This document shows, one piece after another, positions 30,641-42,901 of a DNA stretch of 64,000 nt. How positions within the stretch are numbered: the stretch's first letter is position 1; every line of letters starts with the position of its first letter. Below the pieces are notes generated by a model. That model had not been told where the DNA came from, did not search any database, and was given only the letters and a program-made list of their open reading frames with translations. Location: positions 39,858,791-39,922,790 of the forward strand of contig NC_081412.1 in the NCBI RefSeq assembly GCF_030272615.1, read 5' to 3'. The DNA comes from Cryptomeria japonica. Its lineage: Eukaryota > Streptophyta > Pinopsida > Cupressales > Cupressaceae. A program made the translations under genes and the position numbers.

Positions 30641-31920
30641 AACTTATTCGACATGATTCCTCCCGCTATGGCCAAACTTACACATACCTGAAAGACAATA
30701 TCCTACCTCTTGACTTATCGAAGAACCAAAAGAGAAACTTTATCCACCAATCCTCTCATTTTACTCTTGTCGTGGATACCCTGTATAAGCGAGGTCTAGA
30801 CAGCACTCTCTTACGATGTCTTGAACAAGAGGAATCTGAGAAGGTCTTACATGAAGTCCATAATGGCATTTGTGGCACTCATTCAAGTGGTCTTACCTTT
30901 TCGAAAAAACTCATACACTTGGCCTATTATTGGCCGACTATGGAATGAGATTCTTTTAAGATAGCAAGAACATGCAAACAATGTCAAATCCATGGAAACT
31001 TGATCCATGCACCAGAACAAGAACTACATGCGTTAGCAACATCTTGGCCTTTTTGTCAATGGGGACTTGATCTAGTAGGAAAGGTAAATCCTTCCTCATC
31101 TAATGGACACAAATTCATTCTTGTAGCTACTAAATATTTTACAAAATGGATTGAGTCAGCACCTCTCATAAATATCACAAGAAAACAAATTGCTGAATTT
31201 ATCTTGAATTACATCATTTGTCGCTATGGAATACCAATGACCATTATCACTGATAATGGGCAACCATTCAAGAATTAGGATGTACAAGAGCTATGTGAGA
31301 AGTTCAAAATCCAGCACAGATTAAACATACCATATTATCCACAGGGAAATGGGCAGGCAGAAGCATCTAACAAAACTATTCTAAAAATCCTTAAAAAGAC
31401 AGTGAACGATGTCGGGAAAGATTGGCATATCCAACTAAACCCTGCTCTATGGGCCTACTGCACTAGTATCCGGACACCAACAGGTGCCACACCTTTCTCT
31501 CTTGTATATGGATCAGAAACCATATTACCAATCGAAGTAGAGATACCTTCTCTACGTGTATCACTAAAAGGTCTCATCCCAGATGAAGAACAAAGAGTAT
31601 CTAGACTACAAGAGTTAGAACTAATCCATGAACGAAGACAAAATGCCTTTGATCATCTAAAGGTATATCAACAAAGAATGTGCCGGAGCTATAATCACAA
31701 GGTCAAACCAGGAATCTTTCAAGTGGGAGAACTAGTTCTAAAAGAAAATCCACGCAACCAGGCAGATCGAGAAAAGAAAGGAAAGTTTGAACCAAATTGG
31801 TTAGGTCCATTTGTGGTCATAGCAGTATTTGGGTCAGGAGCATATTAGCTATCAACACAGAATGGAGATCAACTCGAGGAACCTATCAATAGCATGCACC
31901 TAAAGAAATTCTATGTCTAA
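30641..31920 (+). pseudogene. pol: Tat-2 integrase region
   Basis: The HHCC zinc region reads HNGICGTHSSG and CKQCQIHG. The catalytic D, D and E are all present (WGLDLVGK, ITDNGQPFKN, YYPQGNGQAEASNK). The C-terminal part runs through LVYGSETILPIEVEIPSLRV and GSGAY to MHLKKFYV at 31918. Stops lie near 30570, 30947, 31276 and 31846. The frame is the same as in the linker, which supports a single deletion and not a patchwork. Confidence 0.92.
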
Positions 31921-32079
31921 AAATCAGAAAAATCAAAAACACTGAAAAATCCAAACAAATCAAAAACAGTGAAAAAATCAAAAGAATCAAAAACACTGAA
32001 AAATCAGAAAAATCCTAAAAAGTGAAAAAGAAAAAAAAAAAAAAAAAAAAAATATTTGAAAAAGTGCAATAAAAACAGA

Positions 32080-32105
32080 TGGTGAAAACCTGGCAAATAG
32101 GCGCT
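32080..32105 (+). other. conserved noncoding motif after Tat-2 pol
   Basis: This is the counterpart of 5411-5440 in Tat-1: TGGTGAAAACCTGGCAAA then TAGGCGC. Confidence 0.7.
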
Positions 32106-33209
32106 ATCTGTCAGTTAGCTCTTCCATCTATTAGTTCATGCATCTTTCCGCTCGCATGCATTTTCCATCAGCGCTGACCATCCTAAGCATTTGTACATAT
32201 GCAAACATCCCAGGTGGCTTCTTTCCATGGTTTGGATCATTGGATATATCATAACGACTTTGTTTCTAGGCTTGGGGCAAAATCCTACACCTAGCTAGGA
32301 GAAAAACTCTTGATAATTTTGAGCTTAATCAAACAGGTAGAACAAACAGTTAGACAACTCTTATCAAGTGAAAACTGAGACACATCCAACATTGAACACA
32401 AGATCAAACTATCAACTATCAAGCTATCACAAAATCAATCAAATTACATCACACACTTTTTAGTGGATAATATCTTTTGGATAATGATTGCAATATGATT
32501 GTTCAACTTTTCTATATTGATTTTCGCTATCATGATTTCTAGGTGACTCCAAGATGTCATTGACTAGAGGAACACGAAAGAAACACGATATTTTTCTTGT
32601 CTACTATCTGAAAATTAATCATTAATATGTGCAAATTTGTCTTGGGACATGATCATCGAAGTATCATTGAAGACATTTCCGATTTGTGTATTGAAATGAT
32701 TAATACTTCTTGTTTTATGCAAACAACACTCAGGCCATCGCGATTCAATTATACCTCGATGCTTGTGTTAACTTGCTATATCAAAATCTAGGAAAGTAAT
32801 GCTCAGGTCATCATGGTTTAATTATACCATCGATGTTTGCACTCACTTTCCACATTTCAAAAGCTCAATGATGACAAAAACGCAAAATAATCCAGTGACT
32901 GGTCCGGTCGTAGCATTGCATTTTAACTTGCATTTCATTCTTGCACGGGATCATACAAGCTCCTTTTATCCAAGGTTAAATCTATCATAGGAATCATCAA
33001 AGTATCATCACAAGTGCATACGCAATCAGAATGATGACTCATATCTCTCATAATATTATCGACCCAACGAAAATCTTATACTACCTTTCTCAATAGAACC
33101 AACATCAGCATATCCAAAATTTCTGCATCTTGATATCAACAATCTGTTAGCTCTTTATCAATCAACCTTATCAAATCAAATCAATTAATCAAACCTAATC
33201 AATTCTGAA

Positions 33210-33400
33210 TCACGTCTTATACAGGATGAATCCTTTCTGAAACCAGACAATCTAATTCATATTCATGTTTTATACAAGATGTATCCTTCCTGAAACCAGA
33301 TGCTCTGATCATGTCTTATACATGATGAATCCTTCCCGAAACTAGACGCTGTGATCATTCATGTCTTATACAGGAGGTGTCATTCTTGAAACCAGACTGA
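33210..33400 (+). repeat. ~50-bp tandem repeat in the Tat-2 3' region
   Basis: Four degenerate units each combine TTATACAGGATG, AATCCTTCCTGAAACCAGA and a short variable end. The spacing is 45-60 bp. Confidence 0.7.
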
Positions 33401-33674
33401 ATCTAATCAATCAATATTTTTCAATCTTATTACTCTAAGCAATCAAGCTAATTGAAGAACTTGCATTTTCATCAACCACAGTTACAGAAATCAAATCAAA
33501 TCTATCGAAATATCAATCTCGAAAAACTCCAAAGATCAATTATCTCAATTGATCTCCCGAGGGGGCATCATCATACCAAAATTTAGCAGTCAAGAGCTGG
33601 GGCATCCTATCAAATCAATATCAACATCAAAATGAGATTATTCTTTGAATCAATGCGTCATCACACCTCGCTTC

Positions 33675-33688
33675 AAAGAGGGGCAAAA
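33675..33688 (+). promoter_or_regulatory. polypurine tract of Tat-2
   Basis: CAAAGAGGGGCAAAA precedes the LTR start TGTATACACC. It is identical in its core to the Tat-1 tract. Confidence 0.9.
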
Positions 33689-34640
33689 TGTATACACCTA
33701 AAAAATGGTCTGAAGATAATTAATTAAATAAGCAATTATTTAATTAATCTCCCTTCCCAATTTAATTGAATTCTCTAAGTAATTTGATTAAATTTCCCCT
33801 TTCATCTACTTATTAATAAATCAAAGGATTTATTTAATAGGTTCATTTCATCCCCTTTAATTAATTAATTCCCTCCATCCAAAATCATTTCTTCAAATCC
33901 TTTAATTAATTAAAACAAAACAAATTCATGAGTTGTTGAGATTAATTAGCCCTTTCATATTATTTGAATTTTTAATTTCAAATTCTCCTAACTTCTACCA
34001 CTCCTAAACCTAACCATTTCTAAACCTAACCCATTCTAACTACCCCCATGTCCCCTTTCATCCAACATCTTCTAGAACTTTTGTGATACTTGTCACTAAG
34101 TGTTCCCTCTCATCTAACCTCTTCTAGAAGCCTCTTGACACTTGTCACCATAGAGATGGCATATGTTCCCTTTAATCCAACCCCCATTTGTATCCTCCAA
34201 TTTAACCATTGATATCTTCAAATCAATCTCAACCTTTGATTCATGACAACTCACCCCTAGCCTTGGAAAATCCTATAAATAGACCTCATTTTTGAGCAAT
34301 ATGGATCCCATCTCATTTTCATCTTATGCATTGTTATTATAGGCATCTAGCTTCTAGTTTATCATTTCTTAGCAATTTTATCTTGCTAAATCTTAGCTTA
34401 ATTGCATCTTAATCTTAGTTCATTTTCTAGATCAATCATGAAATCATATAGCTTAATCATGCTATTCTTACTAGATCATGCATTTGCATCATTCAAATCC
34501 TCCATCTAAGTGTAGTCAAGTCACTGGAATATGCATAATCAGATCTGAGAGCATTTTCATACTCACATTTACTAGGAGGTAATAAGTCGATTAGCTATGG
34601 TTTTGTCTTTCTTTGATTTAAATCTTCTAACCATGCTTGT
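33689..34640 (+). repeat. 3' LTR of Tat-2
   Basis: It starts TGTATACACCTAAAAAATGG, like the Tat-1 LTR start TGTAGACACCTAAAATTG. AATTAATTAAAT-type inverted repeats follow at about 33718-33870. CCTATAAATAGACC at 34272 is a TATA box. The right edge is not fixed: no clear terminal CA or target duplication could be chosen between about 34580 and 34690. Confidence 0.75.
34274..34281 (+). promoter_or_regulatory. TATA box in the Tat-2 LTR
   Basis: TATAAATA lies in CCTATAAATAGACC; Tat-C has CCTATAAATAGATC at the equivalent place (43820). Confidence 0.7.
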
Positions 34641-35219
34641 AATGATTTATCGAGTGTATTGTGGTTGCAGGAATAGGTACATTTCATAGAGCATGACAAT
34701 ATATTATAACCGATAAATACTACCAGTTGTTTTTGCTAAACCCTAACCAATTAAAGTTGTTGAATTGGTTATGTTTGTTTATGATCTGATGTTGAGTGGT
34801 AATAATGGTGACACGTATGGTCATTGTATGAAGAAAAGTTCAAATTGTTTTGGTGTGTTTGTTTGTTTTTCTAGGGAATTAGCAAAGTGTATTGCATCTA
34901 ATGCAAAGCAAGCGATGAGTTACTGAGCTTGATGAAGCAGTAATCGAGGAGCGGTTGAATTTTTCTTGATTGATGTGTTGAGATTGCTATGAAATCCAAC
35001 GATCATACTTATATCGATTTATTTGTAATCTTGATGAGAGAATTAACTATTTGTTGTGTTACCAACCTAATTGATTTGTATTTAAGGTTGATGGAGTTGT
35101 TTTGTTTAGTGTTGGAAAGAATTGGCTGAAATCAGTTGAGTGTGGGGTTGCTGAACCGGAGAATGAGTCTGCAATTTGAGTAAAGGCAGATAGAAGATTG
35201 AATGGATCTGATAAAAAAA
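34641..35219. other. unassigned AT-rich stretch between Tat-2 and copia debris
   Basis: I see no ORF longer than about 60 codons, and no repeat or terminal motif. It may hold the left part of the copia LTR that becomes recognisable from 35220. Confidence 0.4.
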
Positions 35220-35910
35220 ATGTAGTGCTATTCAAACAAATCAAGCAAACTCCTATTATTTTCTAACAATTACAACAAAATTCAAATCCCCTAACCAGGT
35301 AAGCTCTAACAAGCTTGGTTACTTATTAAATCCTCTAACAAGGTAGCTCAGATCCTCTACCAAGGCTACTCCTTACAGGGTATTTGCTTATGCCAAGGCA
35401 TTTATAGTAAATCCATTAACCAAGTGATTCCTAATAGGATCAATTCTTAATAGGACTTTTGTAAAAGCTTTTACAGGATTGACTCCTAATAGGGCGAACT
35501 TTAGAAGAGTTCAGATGTTATCTTGTGAGTCCCATCTCACTGTGGTTTTTACCTATTTGGGTTTTCCATGTATAAATACTTGTGTCATGTGGTGAATATT
35601 TTTGTGGTTATGATCTTATTGTTGATTTGATTAACTACTTAACTATTTGTGATAAGGCATGATAACTGGAAGCATTAAGAGATGAAGTATGTTGACATAT
35701 GATAAAGCATCTAGATGTTTATAAGTTAAATGTTGTTTACTATTAAGTTGTTGTAATAGTCAACCAATATTCTTATGAGTATTGATCTTGACAATGGTAT
35801 TTTATTGATAAGTTTACTTTGTATGATTGAGTTTGAGTTTGGGAAGTTTGTATCAGTTTTCCTATTTACTGATTCACCCCCCCGCCCCTCTTAGTAATCT
35901 ATTAGATACT
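35220..35910 (+). repeat. copia LTR remnant (R-U5 part)
   Basis: The text has repeated AATCCTCTAACAAGGTAG-like phrases, then CTGTGGTTTTTACC and TTGGGTTTTCCATG, and ends CTGATTCACCCCCCC. This is the order seen in the R-U5 part of copia B (52100-52300) and F (37680-37870). The usual primer site does not follow; minus-strand gag sequence begins about 30 bp later, so the unit is broken. Confidence 0.7.
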
Positions 35911-35939
35911 TATTCTTTCATCATACCATCACTTTTGGT

Positions 35940-36648
35940 GCAACAAGTTTGAATTTCTTGAGTTCTCTTCTAGTCTTACTTAAGTCAAGAGAATTTATGA
36001 GCTTTCCTTCTAGATCCACTCCAACTTCAATGTCTTCATCTTCCTCATCTTCCACCACTGGTTCATATAGTTCCTTAAATAGATTAACTTATTTTTCATC
36101 ATCATGGAAGTCATCTTCTGATGCACTTTCTTCATCTATGGCATCATCCTCAATGATGTATAAGCTATTCTACTTTCGGTAGATTATTCTTCCTTACCAG
36201 TAGTCATTCCTTCCTTTGCCTTTATCAATAGATCTGCCAAAACTTCTTTGCTCGTTTCCACCAGTTTCATTATAAGGACATTTTGCAACAAAGTGTTCAT
36301 CTTTACCATAGTTAAAGCATTGGTGCATCCTCTCTTGAGCTTTTTGATAAATTTTGCTTCCTCTGCATCCAATTCTTCACTAGATCCTTTATGAGAAACC
36401 CCTTCCTTTCCCTTTTTGATGGAATTGAAAGCTACCTCTTTCCTTGAAGATGCTTCACCGGTTGTCCTCATTTCATAGGCAGTTAGAGAGCTAAATAGCT
36501 CATCCATTGTAAAGGTTTTCAGATCCTTGGCTTCCTCTATGGTAGAAACCTTAGTATCATACTTAGATGTAAGAGATCTAAGTACCTTCTTGACAATAAT
36601 CTCATCAACAATCTCCTCTCCAAGTCCTCTGATGGTGTTCACGGTTTC
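35940..36648 (-). pseudogene. gag: copia gag fragment on the minus strand
   Basis: The reading, from 36648 leftward, is PTETVNTIRGLGEEIVDEII, VKKVLRSLTSKYDTKVSTIE and FTMDELFSSLTAYEMRT, typical of the copia gag (UBN2-type) core. A zinc knuckle follows (CFNYGKDEHFVAKC, with one cysteine changed to tyrosine) and then a very acidic tail toward 35940. A TAA at about 36184 interrupts it. The fragment is cut on the right by the LTR of element F at 36649. Confidence 0.82.
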
Positions 36649-37886
36649 TGTTGGCACTTGATCATTTGTACTAAACTAGTATATGTTTGTTGTGCACATA
36701 GATTAGATTTATGTATGATGAGTATTTTGTATGTTGTCATTGATGGAAACTATGTTTCTTTGAGTCATCTAAGTCATATTGTTCTACTGGCTAGACTTAA
36801 CCGGTAAAGAAGAGACAATTTTATCAGAACCGGTAATTAGGACTTCAATCATTAAATGACAGACAGTGTTACATTCCGACAACCGATACATGAAAATCAT
36901 GAAGATTGAGATGATGTGGTTTTGCAGCAACATTGAAGACTATCAGATGAAGATATGTTAAGGACCGCACGTGCTGAATAGATCAAGTGAATGAGATTTA
37001 TTTGACAAAATAAATTAGTTGATGGAGACTTAACCAATAGTGATGAAAATCACTCAGATTGGTTAAACAACACAAAATTGGATTTGTTATGTCGGTAGCT
37101 GGCATAACTAAAGCGTACAATGCAAGATTGTCTCGATACATTGAACCTAGGGAATTGTAATAAGGTTCTAGCTGACCTTATGATAATTTTAATTATTTGA
37201 TGAGGTATGAAAAGATATATATACATGAGCTTGATAGTGTGATATGTGATGAGCGAATTTTGTTTTATGATAGTGTGAAGATCAAAGGAGTTGAGAGATG
37301 AAGTCTTTGTGATGTTGTAATATTCTGAAGTGGATCTTATGAGACACAAAAGTTATTATACTGAGATCATTTGTATTTGTTGTCTCCCTAATAGATGCAA
37401 CAGTAAAATCCTTTTACAAGGTCACTCCTAATAGGGTGCAGTTAGATCCTAATAGTTCTGATAATTAAATCCTCTAACCAAGTGACACATTAACTTGTGT
37501 TTACAAATCCTAGTCACTTGGATAGCTCCTAACATGGCTAGTCCTCATAGGCCTTTTTGTAAAGCTCTTAACCAGAATTAGACACTTCTAATAGGGTGTG
37601 CTCCTAACTTTGTGTTGTAGACCTTACTCGGTCAGATCTTTATATTGCAGATAGTGGATCTTTTCGGTACATACTCCCACCGTGGTTTTTCCCATTTGGG
37701 TTTTCCACATATAAAATTTTGTGTCATGTGGTTTATTCTTTATGTGGTGATTTCATACTTGGTGTTATTTCTTACATGTCTACTGAATGTCTATTTAGTT
37801 TTAAGTTGATAAAATTGATATTCAATTTTGTATTATTTTTACTATCACTGATTCACCCCCCCCTCTCAGTGCCGTATAAGTTCATT
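36649..37886 (+). repeat. LTR of element F
   Basis: It starts TGTTGGCACTTGATC and ends shortly before a tRNA-iMet primer site. Near the end come CGTGGTTTTTCCC, TTGGGTTTTCCACATATAAA and GATTCACCCCCCCC, the standard U5 phrases of copia LTRs here. A second copy of this LTR is not seen in the window. A TATATATA string near 37215 could be its TATA box. Confidence 0.78.
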
Positions 37887-37889
37887 AAT

Positions 37890-37902
37890 TGGTATCAGAG
37901 CC
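37890..37902 (+). promoter_or_regulatory. primer binding site of element F
   Basis: TGGTATCAGAGCC matches the initiator-Met-tRNA site and fixes the orientation of F. Confidence 0.9.
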
Positions 37903-37955
37903 TAACTTCCTTAAGGTTTAACCGCTTGGAAGGGATCTCTAATCCTAAGGAAAAT

Positions 37956-38225
37956 ATGGGTGAAGGAATGAGATATAGAGAGATGGCTAGAGAACTTTCT
38001 GAAACCAAGGATGAGCTAGAAACCCTAAGAAGCAAATATAAGACATCACTAGCTAAAAGGAGGGAACTGACCACACAATTGTTGGAGATATCTGACAACA
38101 ACTCTTCATATGAGGCAAACATTGATGAATTGGATAAAGAAGTGGAGAAGCTGAATGGTGAGAAAACTAACCTGAGAAGAGAACTAGAATCACTTATGAG
38201 GCAACAGTTCTTGGATAACCTCTAG
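37956..38225 (+). CDS. coiled-coil ORF at the start of element F
   Basis: The first ATG after the primer site gives MGEGMRYREMARELSETKDE and 89 residues in all, ending at a TAG. Nearly the whole protein is charged and heptad-like (ELETL, LAKRRELTTQLLEI, IDELDKEVEKL), so a coiled coil is very likely. The upstream part of the open frame is LTR translation. Element G has an ORF of the same kind in the same place. Family unknown; perhaps the start of an atypical Gag that is otherwise missing here. Confidence 0.55.
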   Translation: MGEGMRYREMARELSETKDELETLRSKYKTSLAKRRELTTQLLEISDNNSSYEANIDELDKEVEKLNGEKTNLRRELESLMRQQFLDNL

Positions 38226-38309
38226 TTGACAAAGACTAAATTGTACCCCTTCCAATATGGTTCACTCATTATGTCGTTAGTATTTTACTTTTTTAATTAA
38301 TTGCATGGA

Positions 38310-39490
38310 TTCAACAATATACCATGGATAAGAGATGTTACAATAAGTTCTCAGATTAAAGGATATTTGGATGACTTGGATGAATGTGATGTTTATTGTC
38401 ATAAGTTATTTTTGGATATTTAGAATGAGTTTATTACGAGGAATCATCTTCTTTTGAAGATTGTTGAGTGGTACAAAGATGATATTACTTTTCTAGTGGA
38501 TAAGGACAACTATTTTATTGAGGCTATTACTCTTAAAACTTCATGGGTAGATATTCTTCCTTATGAAGTATTTGAAGATCAGCATATGGATATTATGAAA
38601 ATATTTCTTAAGATGCTTAATGATGTGAATGCAAGATGATTTGGGAATTATGAAGATATTATGAGTATGTGTGGTGGAAAATTATCTAGCAAGAGTGAAT
38701 TAGCATTGAAGGCAATGAAGTGAAAAATTCATCTAAGGAAGCATTTGATTCTTCCTCTAAAGTGTCAAAAGGTAAAAGGATATCAAAGGGATTTGTAAAA
38801 GATGTCGTTGTTGAGAGTGATGACAAAAATTTGGAGAAGGTTAATATGCAGAAGAGTGATTTAGCTATGAATTTGGTGTTTGTTTCTTCCAAGGAAGGTA
38901 CATTTAATGAAAATGGAGTTCTTGAGATGCTTGCAAAGCCTCATGGTTTGAAAAGAGTTTGTGATTTGTATCTCACTATTCTATTCTATGATCAAGACAC
39001 TATTGATTAGGCTTGTGTTACATATTTGCTTTGGAACAATCTTTTTCCTTTAAATGTTGTTGATTTTCTCCCATAAGTGTTGATAGAATTGTTGATTGAG
39101 TAGATGGATACAATTGCCAAAGAAGATAGCTAATCTAGTTAACCTTTCATAGAAGGAAATATATTAGAGAAGATGATTGAAAGGTGCCTAAAGGAACATC
39201 ATGATCTCAAGTAATATTTGATTAATTTCAAGAAGATGATGGTTAATGCATCTTAGCTGTATAGATATTGTTTAAGGTGCTTCCAGCTATGAAGTAATTC
39301 AAAGATGAGATAGACTATATTGTGTCTCAACTTACAGAGTTGGCCTTGTCTTTCAATATTTACAAAGATGCTAATGGTGCTATGAGGTCCAAGGCCCAAG
39401 ATATTCATTCTCACTTGGCCATATGTGAAATTATTTTATGGAATCAAAGATGCCATGGAATTGCAACAGTCCCTATTTTTCATACTGTTG
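38310..39490 (+). pseudogene. unrecognised decayed ORF downstream of element F start
   Basis: From about 38310 the frame reads PWIRDVTISSQIKGYLDDLD and goes on through EWYKDDITFLVDKDNYF and WVDILPYEVFEDQHMD to about 38639. After a frame change it continues through SKGKRISKGFVKDVVVE, LEMLAKPHGLKRVCDLY and, past stops, WNNLFPLNVVDF, MDTIAKEDS and YIVSQLTELALSFNIY toward 39480. At least eight stops are present. About 390 residues could once have been coded. Clustered, protein-like composition supports a former gene, but no motif places it. It may be cargo of element F. Confidence 0.5.
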
Positions 39491-42085
39491 GTTGATTCAG
39501 AAAAAAATTGAACAGAGTATTTTTAATTTTGATATCTTTGGTGTTGTAGTAAATTTATGTGTTGATTGTGAATATTAGAACATGATCTTATCTATTGCTA
39601 TGTGTGCTTGGAACTCATCATTTATTGGTTTGAAGAATCAATACAAGGAAATCTATCTAGGAAATGTCTATGAAGTTTCTTTTTCTCATTTGTTTTCTTA
39701 ATAATTATATTGAAGGAGGTTACATTTTTTGATGCAGGAGCATTCAGTGGTGTATGGGCAATTTTGCATCACCCAAAAAGATTTCCTTTTTCTAGTAAAT
39801 TTTCTTTTATTTTTTTTGCAGTTCTGGATACCCATTTGGACGAATAAGAGATTCCAACTCTTAGAATTGACAAGTTACTTTTTCTAGTTGATTGCCAAAA
39901 ATTGAAGGTTTTTATTTAAAGGCTAATGGAGCCAAAATTTAGTGGGAAGCTTAAGGAAGGAAAAAATAAGAAATTTGGTGAAATAATCAGAGTAAAATCA
40001 TTTATGGTTTGAAAGTTATTCAAGTTTTAGTTTCCCAAAAAATCAAAAATAATTCTTCCAAGTCATATTTGAGGCATTAAATGGTCCCAAGAAGCCCCAA
40101 AAAATGATAGGAATCGACAAAAAAAATTCTTATCATATTCTTTTCTCAAAGATATTCTCGATGCTTCAAATAATTTATCAATCTGATTCCCGGATCAAAA
40201 GTTATGGCTGCCAAAAATTGAACAATTTTTTTGGAAAGTTTCAATTTTCGAATCTGGCTATATTTTCATATTTCCAAATTCATGTTTTGGCATTTGTCCA
40301 CCAATTAGTAATTTCTATATTATAATTTGAGCTCCAAAATAATGGAAGACTATTCAGAACTCATTTGAGGAAACTTGTAATAGTTTTTGGGAGTTGTATG
40401 TGAGTTTTTGTAGTTGAGTTTTTTGGGAATTTAGTTTTGGGTTAAGAATTAGCATTGTAAGGGTTTTCCAGGAAACTATTTAAGATATTATATTGCAGCC
40501 CTTGAGTATTGATTCCTCTTATTTTTGATTTCATGTATTGAAATAGTTTTCAGATAGTAAAATATATATTTTCTATGTTTCTTTTGTTGTGTTTTTCTTT
40601 TCTTCGGGTTGTGCCCTCATCAATTTTGGTTCTATATGTTCCTATTTGGTTTCAGTTGTTTACCCTTTGACATTGTGGTGCAGGGCAACCTATCCATGAA
40701 GATGTATCATGAAGAAAAACCATATTTTTATTTATTTTTAATGTTGCATTAATGATTGTAAGGCCACAAAAGACCATTTGTATCAAAACAATTCATGTTG
40801 TAAGGCTTGATGAGCCATTTTGTATCAAGAGACCTAATAGGTCTTGATAGGGTCAATTGTGGTCAAAGGGTGAAGAACATCCAATTTTTTTAAAATGTTT
40901 TAATTGGTCAAATTTAATCTATTATAACATGTTAGGGGTCTCCATGAAGGCTGGGATCAATGTAGTGGCAATTTATCAAAAATTATAAAAATTGTAAAGT
41001 TGCAACATTGCCAAAAAGTGCAACAAAAGTGTAAGAATGCAATCCATTGGTCATGAGGTGGTTAGAGTAGATATGAGAAGTTTTAAATGGCTTGTAAAAC
41101 CATGTTTGGTCAATATCAAGGGGGTTGAGCAGTTTGGAGAGGATTTGACAAATATTATCCATCAAATCCTCAAACTGTCATAAGATTTTAAGGAATTTGT
41201 GACTGTTATAGATCCATGGAGGATCACATTTGGTGTAATTTTGATATGTAATTTTTTTTAATGATATATTAATGAAATATATTTCATATTAATCATTTCT
41301 TATGCATTTTTGTGGAGTATTTGGCAAGATATGTTAGTTTTTTATAAAAATTGTCAAAACCTTGCCAAGGGTTACCCGTTTTGTAAAAATCCTCATAACT
41401 TTTTATTAAAATTTTGGATTTGGCTATAAATTTGAGAGAAGTTTTTAAACTAGGAAATATAAAGTTTGATTTGATCTATTGGTTTCATTATTAGTATTGT
41501 AAAATTTATCAATGATTGTTTGTTACAGTTCATGGTGAAAAGCAGATTGGTGAAGGCAAAAATAGTCATATTGCAATATTTTGTATGGCCATATGAGGAA
41601 TCATAATTTAAAAAAGGATATATTTTTTGTAAAGGTATTTAAATACTCTTTCTAGTTCTTTTTTCTTACTTAATTTGGTTAAGAATTGAAGAATTTGTGA
41701 TTATTTCTATGAAAATTGTTTTTTAAGGATGAAACCTTGAACTAGGGTATTCCACGACAATAAAGAATTTGTTCTCTCATGTTGTGGTAAAATTTATGAT
41801 CTTAAATATTCAATGAAGGTCTGTAGGGATTTAATCTAACTTTTGAAAGTGGTTTGGGGTTGATTGGTGGTGTATGGTGGAAGTACTTGATAGATAGTCC
41901 TTGTGTAAAGATTATGTTGTGATTGCCTTGTAGGATGGATGAATATCATTTGTATTGTCACTTAATGTTCAGATTGTGAGTTTTGGAATTGAGAAGGGTA
42001 GTTGATCTTGTTATATTCCTATTGATTCAAGTTTAAGGTCTTGTATTAGTTTGTGGTCGGTAATACCCTTGAAGGTTTTATGGTT
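39491..42085. other. AT-rich unassigned DNA
   Basis: No ORF over about 75 codons is convincing. ACTATTTAAGATATTATATTGC near 40470 and the text at 40590-40690 have the look of an LTR promoter and U5, but I found no matching terminus or second copy. Probably old retroelement DNA. Confidence 0.4.
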
Positions 42086-42250
42086 TGTTAATGCTCTGCA
42101 TCACATTGTTATCAAAGGGGGAGAAATATTGTTAGGTGGAGAATCAATATATTTTGTTTTTCCATCAATGACAAATGGGGATATTTTTGCACATATGGAT
42201 GCCATTTTTGTCATTCATGTCAAACTTTTGTCAATCTCATGTTGCTCTGT
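42086..42250 (+). other. remnant of a copia 3' end
   Basis: TTATCAAAGGGGGAGAAA at about 42110 and CCATCAATGACAAATGGGG at about 42161, followed by TTTGTCATTCATGTCAA, repeat the two-polypurine-tract arrangement found before the 3' LTRs of copia A and B. A 70-codon ORF here is an accident of this noncoding motif. Confidence 0.6.
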
Positions 42251-42901
42251 TTGTTATTGGTAATCTAGACATGGATAGGTTAAGTTGAGGTACAATGTAT
42301 TTGGTTGATGGTCCAGATGTTTTTTTTTCTTGATTCTATGCTATAGATATATCTATAGGTTCACATTATGTTGATGAAATGATATAAAATGATGTTTCAA
42401 TATGTTTTTGGAGTTCTGGCATTCTTCACCTAGTCTGGAAGTATTTCTGTTGTTTTCTTTAGTGAAACTTATCATGAACCAAAATAAGTATTTTTATTAG
42501 ATATGTCTCAGGAGATTATAAGTTTCTATTCTTGATATGATAAATATCTTGGTTCTTTTGGATGAACTACTTTATTTTCTTTTGGTCTGGGATTAGATAG
42601 TGTGTTTTGTAGAATAAGTTTTGCACTCGTTTATGCACTTTGGTCCAAGCAGTTGGGTGTAAAACATTTTTGATGTTGATTGGAAGACATACCAACTTGG
42701 GCTTAAATCATCACAAATCCTTTTACCTTTTTGATAATGTATTTTTGGCTTGATGCTATGTACACATTACACACTCTTTTGGCCAAGCCAATGTTGCCTT
42801 TGGATCCAATTGGTATATATTGAGAAAAATGACTATGTTAGATGTGTAGAGTGTGTGCATGAATATGTATATGCGTATGGGAGAGGGATATGGAATAGTA
42901 C
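42251..42901. other. unassigned DNA before Tat-C
   Basis: This is AT-rich DNA without an ORF or repeat that I can name. It may include a decayed copia LTR following the remnant at 42086-42250. Confidence 0.35.

Larger units (their letters stand above)
31921..33674 (+). other. Tat-2 3' untranslated region
   Basis: It starts with short repeats of AAATCAAAAACACTGAAAAA type and a long A-run (about 32029-32052). The conserved motif GGTGAAAACCTGGCAAA lies at 32080. Two related sentences with CAGGCCATCGCG and CAGGTCATCATGG lie near 32733 and 32806. At about 33210-33400 four ~50-bp units contain TCTTATACAGGATGAATCC followed by GAAACCAGA. No PMD ORF or other extra ORF is seen. Confidence 0.7.
27561..34640 (+). 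mobile_element. Tat-2: second Tat-lineage element, deleted and 5'-truncated
   Basis: On the plus strand a protease remnant, a pol remnant lacking reverse transcriptase, an integrase region, a 1.75-kb 3' region, a polypurine tract and a 3' LTR follow each other. The integrase part and the polypurine tract closely match Tat-1. No 5' LTR, primer site or gag is visible, so the 5' end was lost or lies within the unclear stretch at 27.5-28.3 kb. It cannot move on its own. Confidence 0.85.

Noticed and set aside
32029-32052. Long A-run as a possible LINE or SINE tail
   Set aside because: It sits inside a run of A-rich short repeats of the Tat-2 3' region, with no flanking duplication and no reverse transcriptase of LINE type upstream.
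42051-42263. 70-codon plus-strand ORF
   Set aside because: It spans two polypurine tracts and the start of LTR-like DNA of a copia remnant. The sequence matches noncoding parts of copia A and B.
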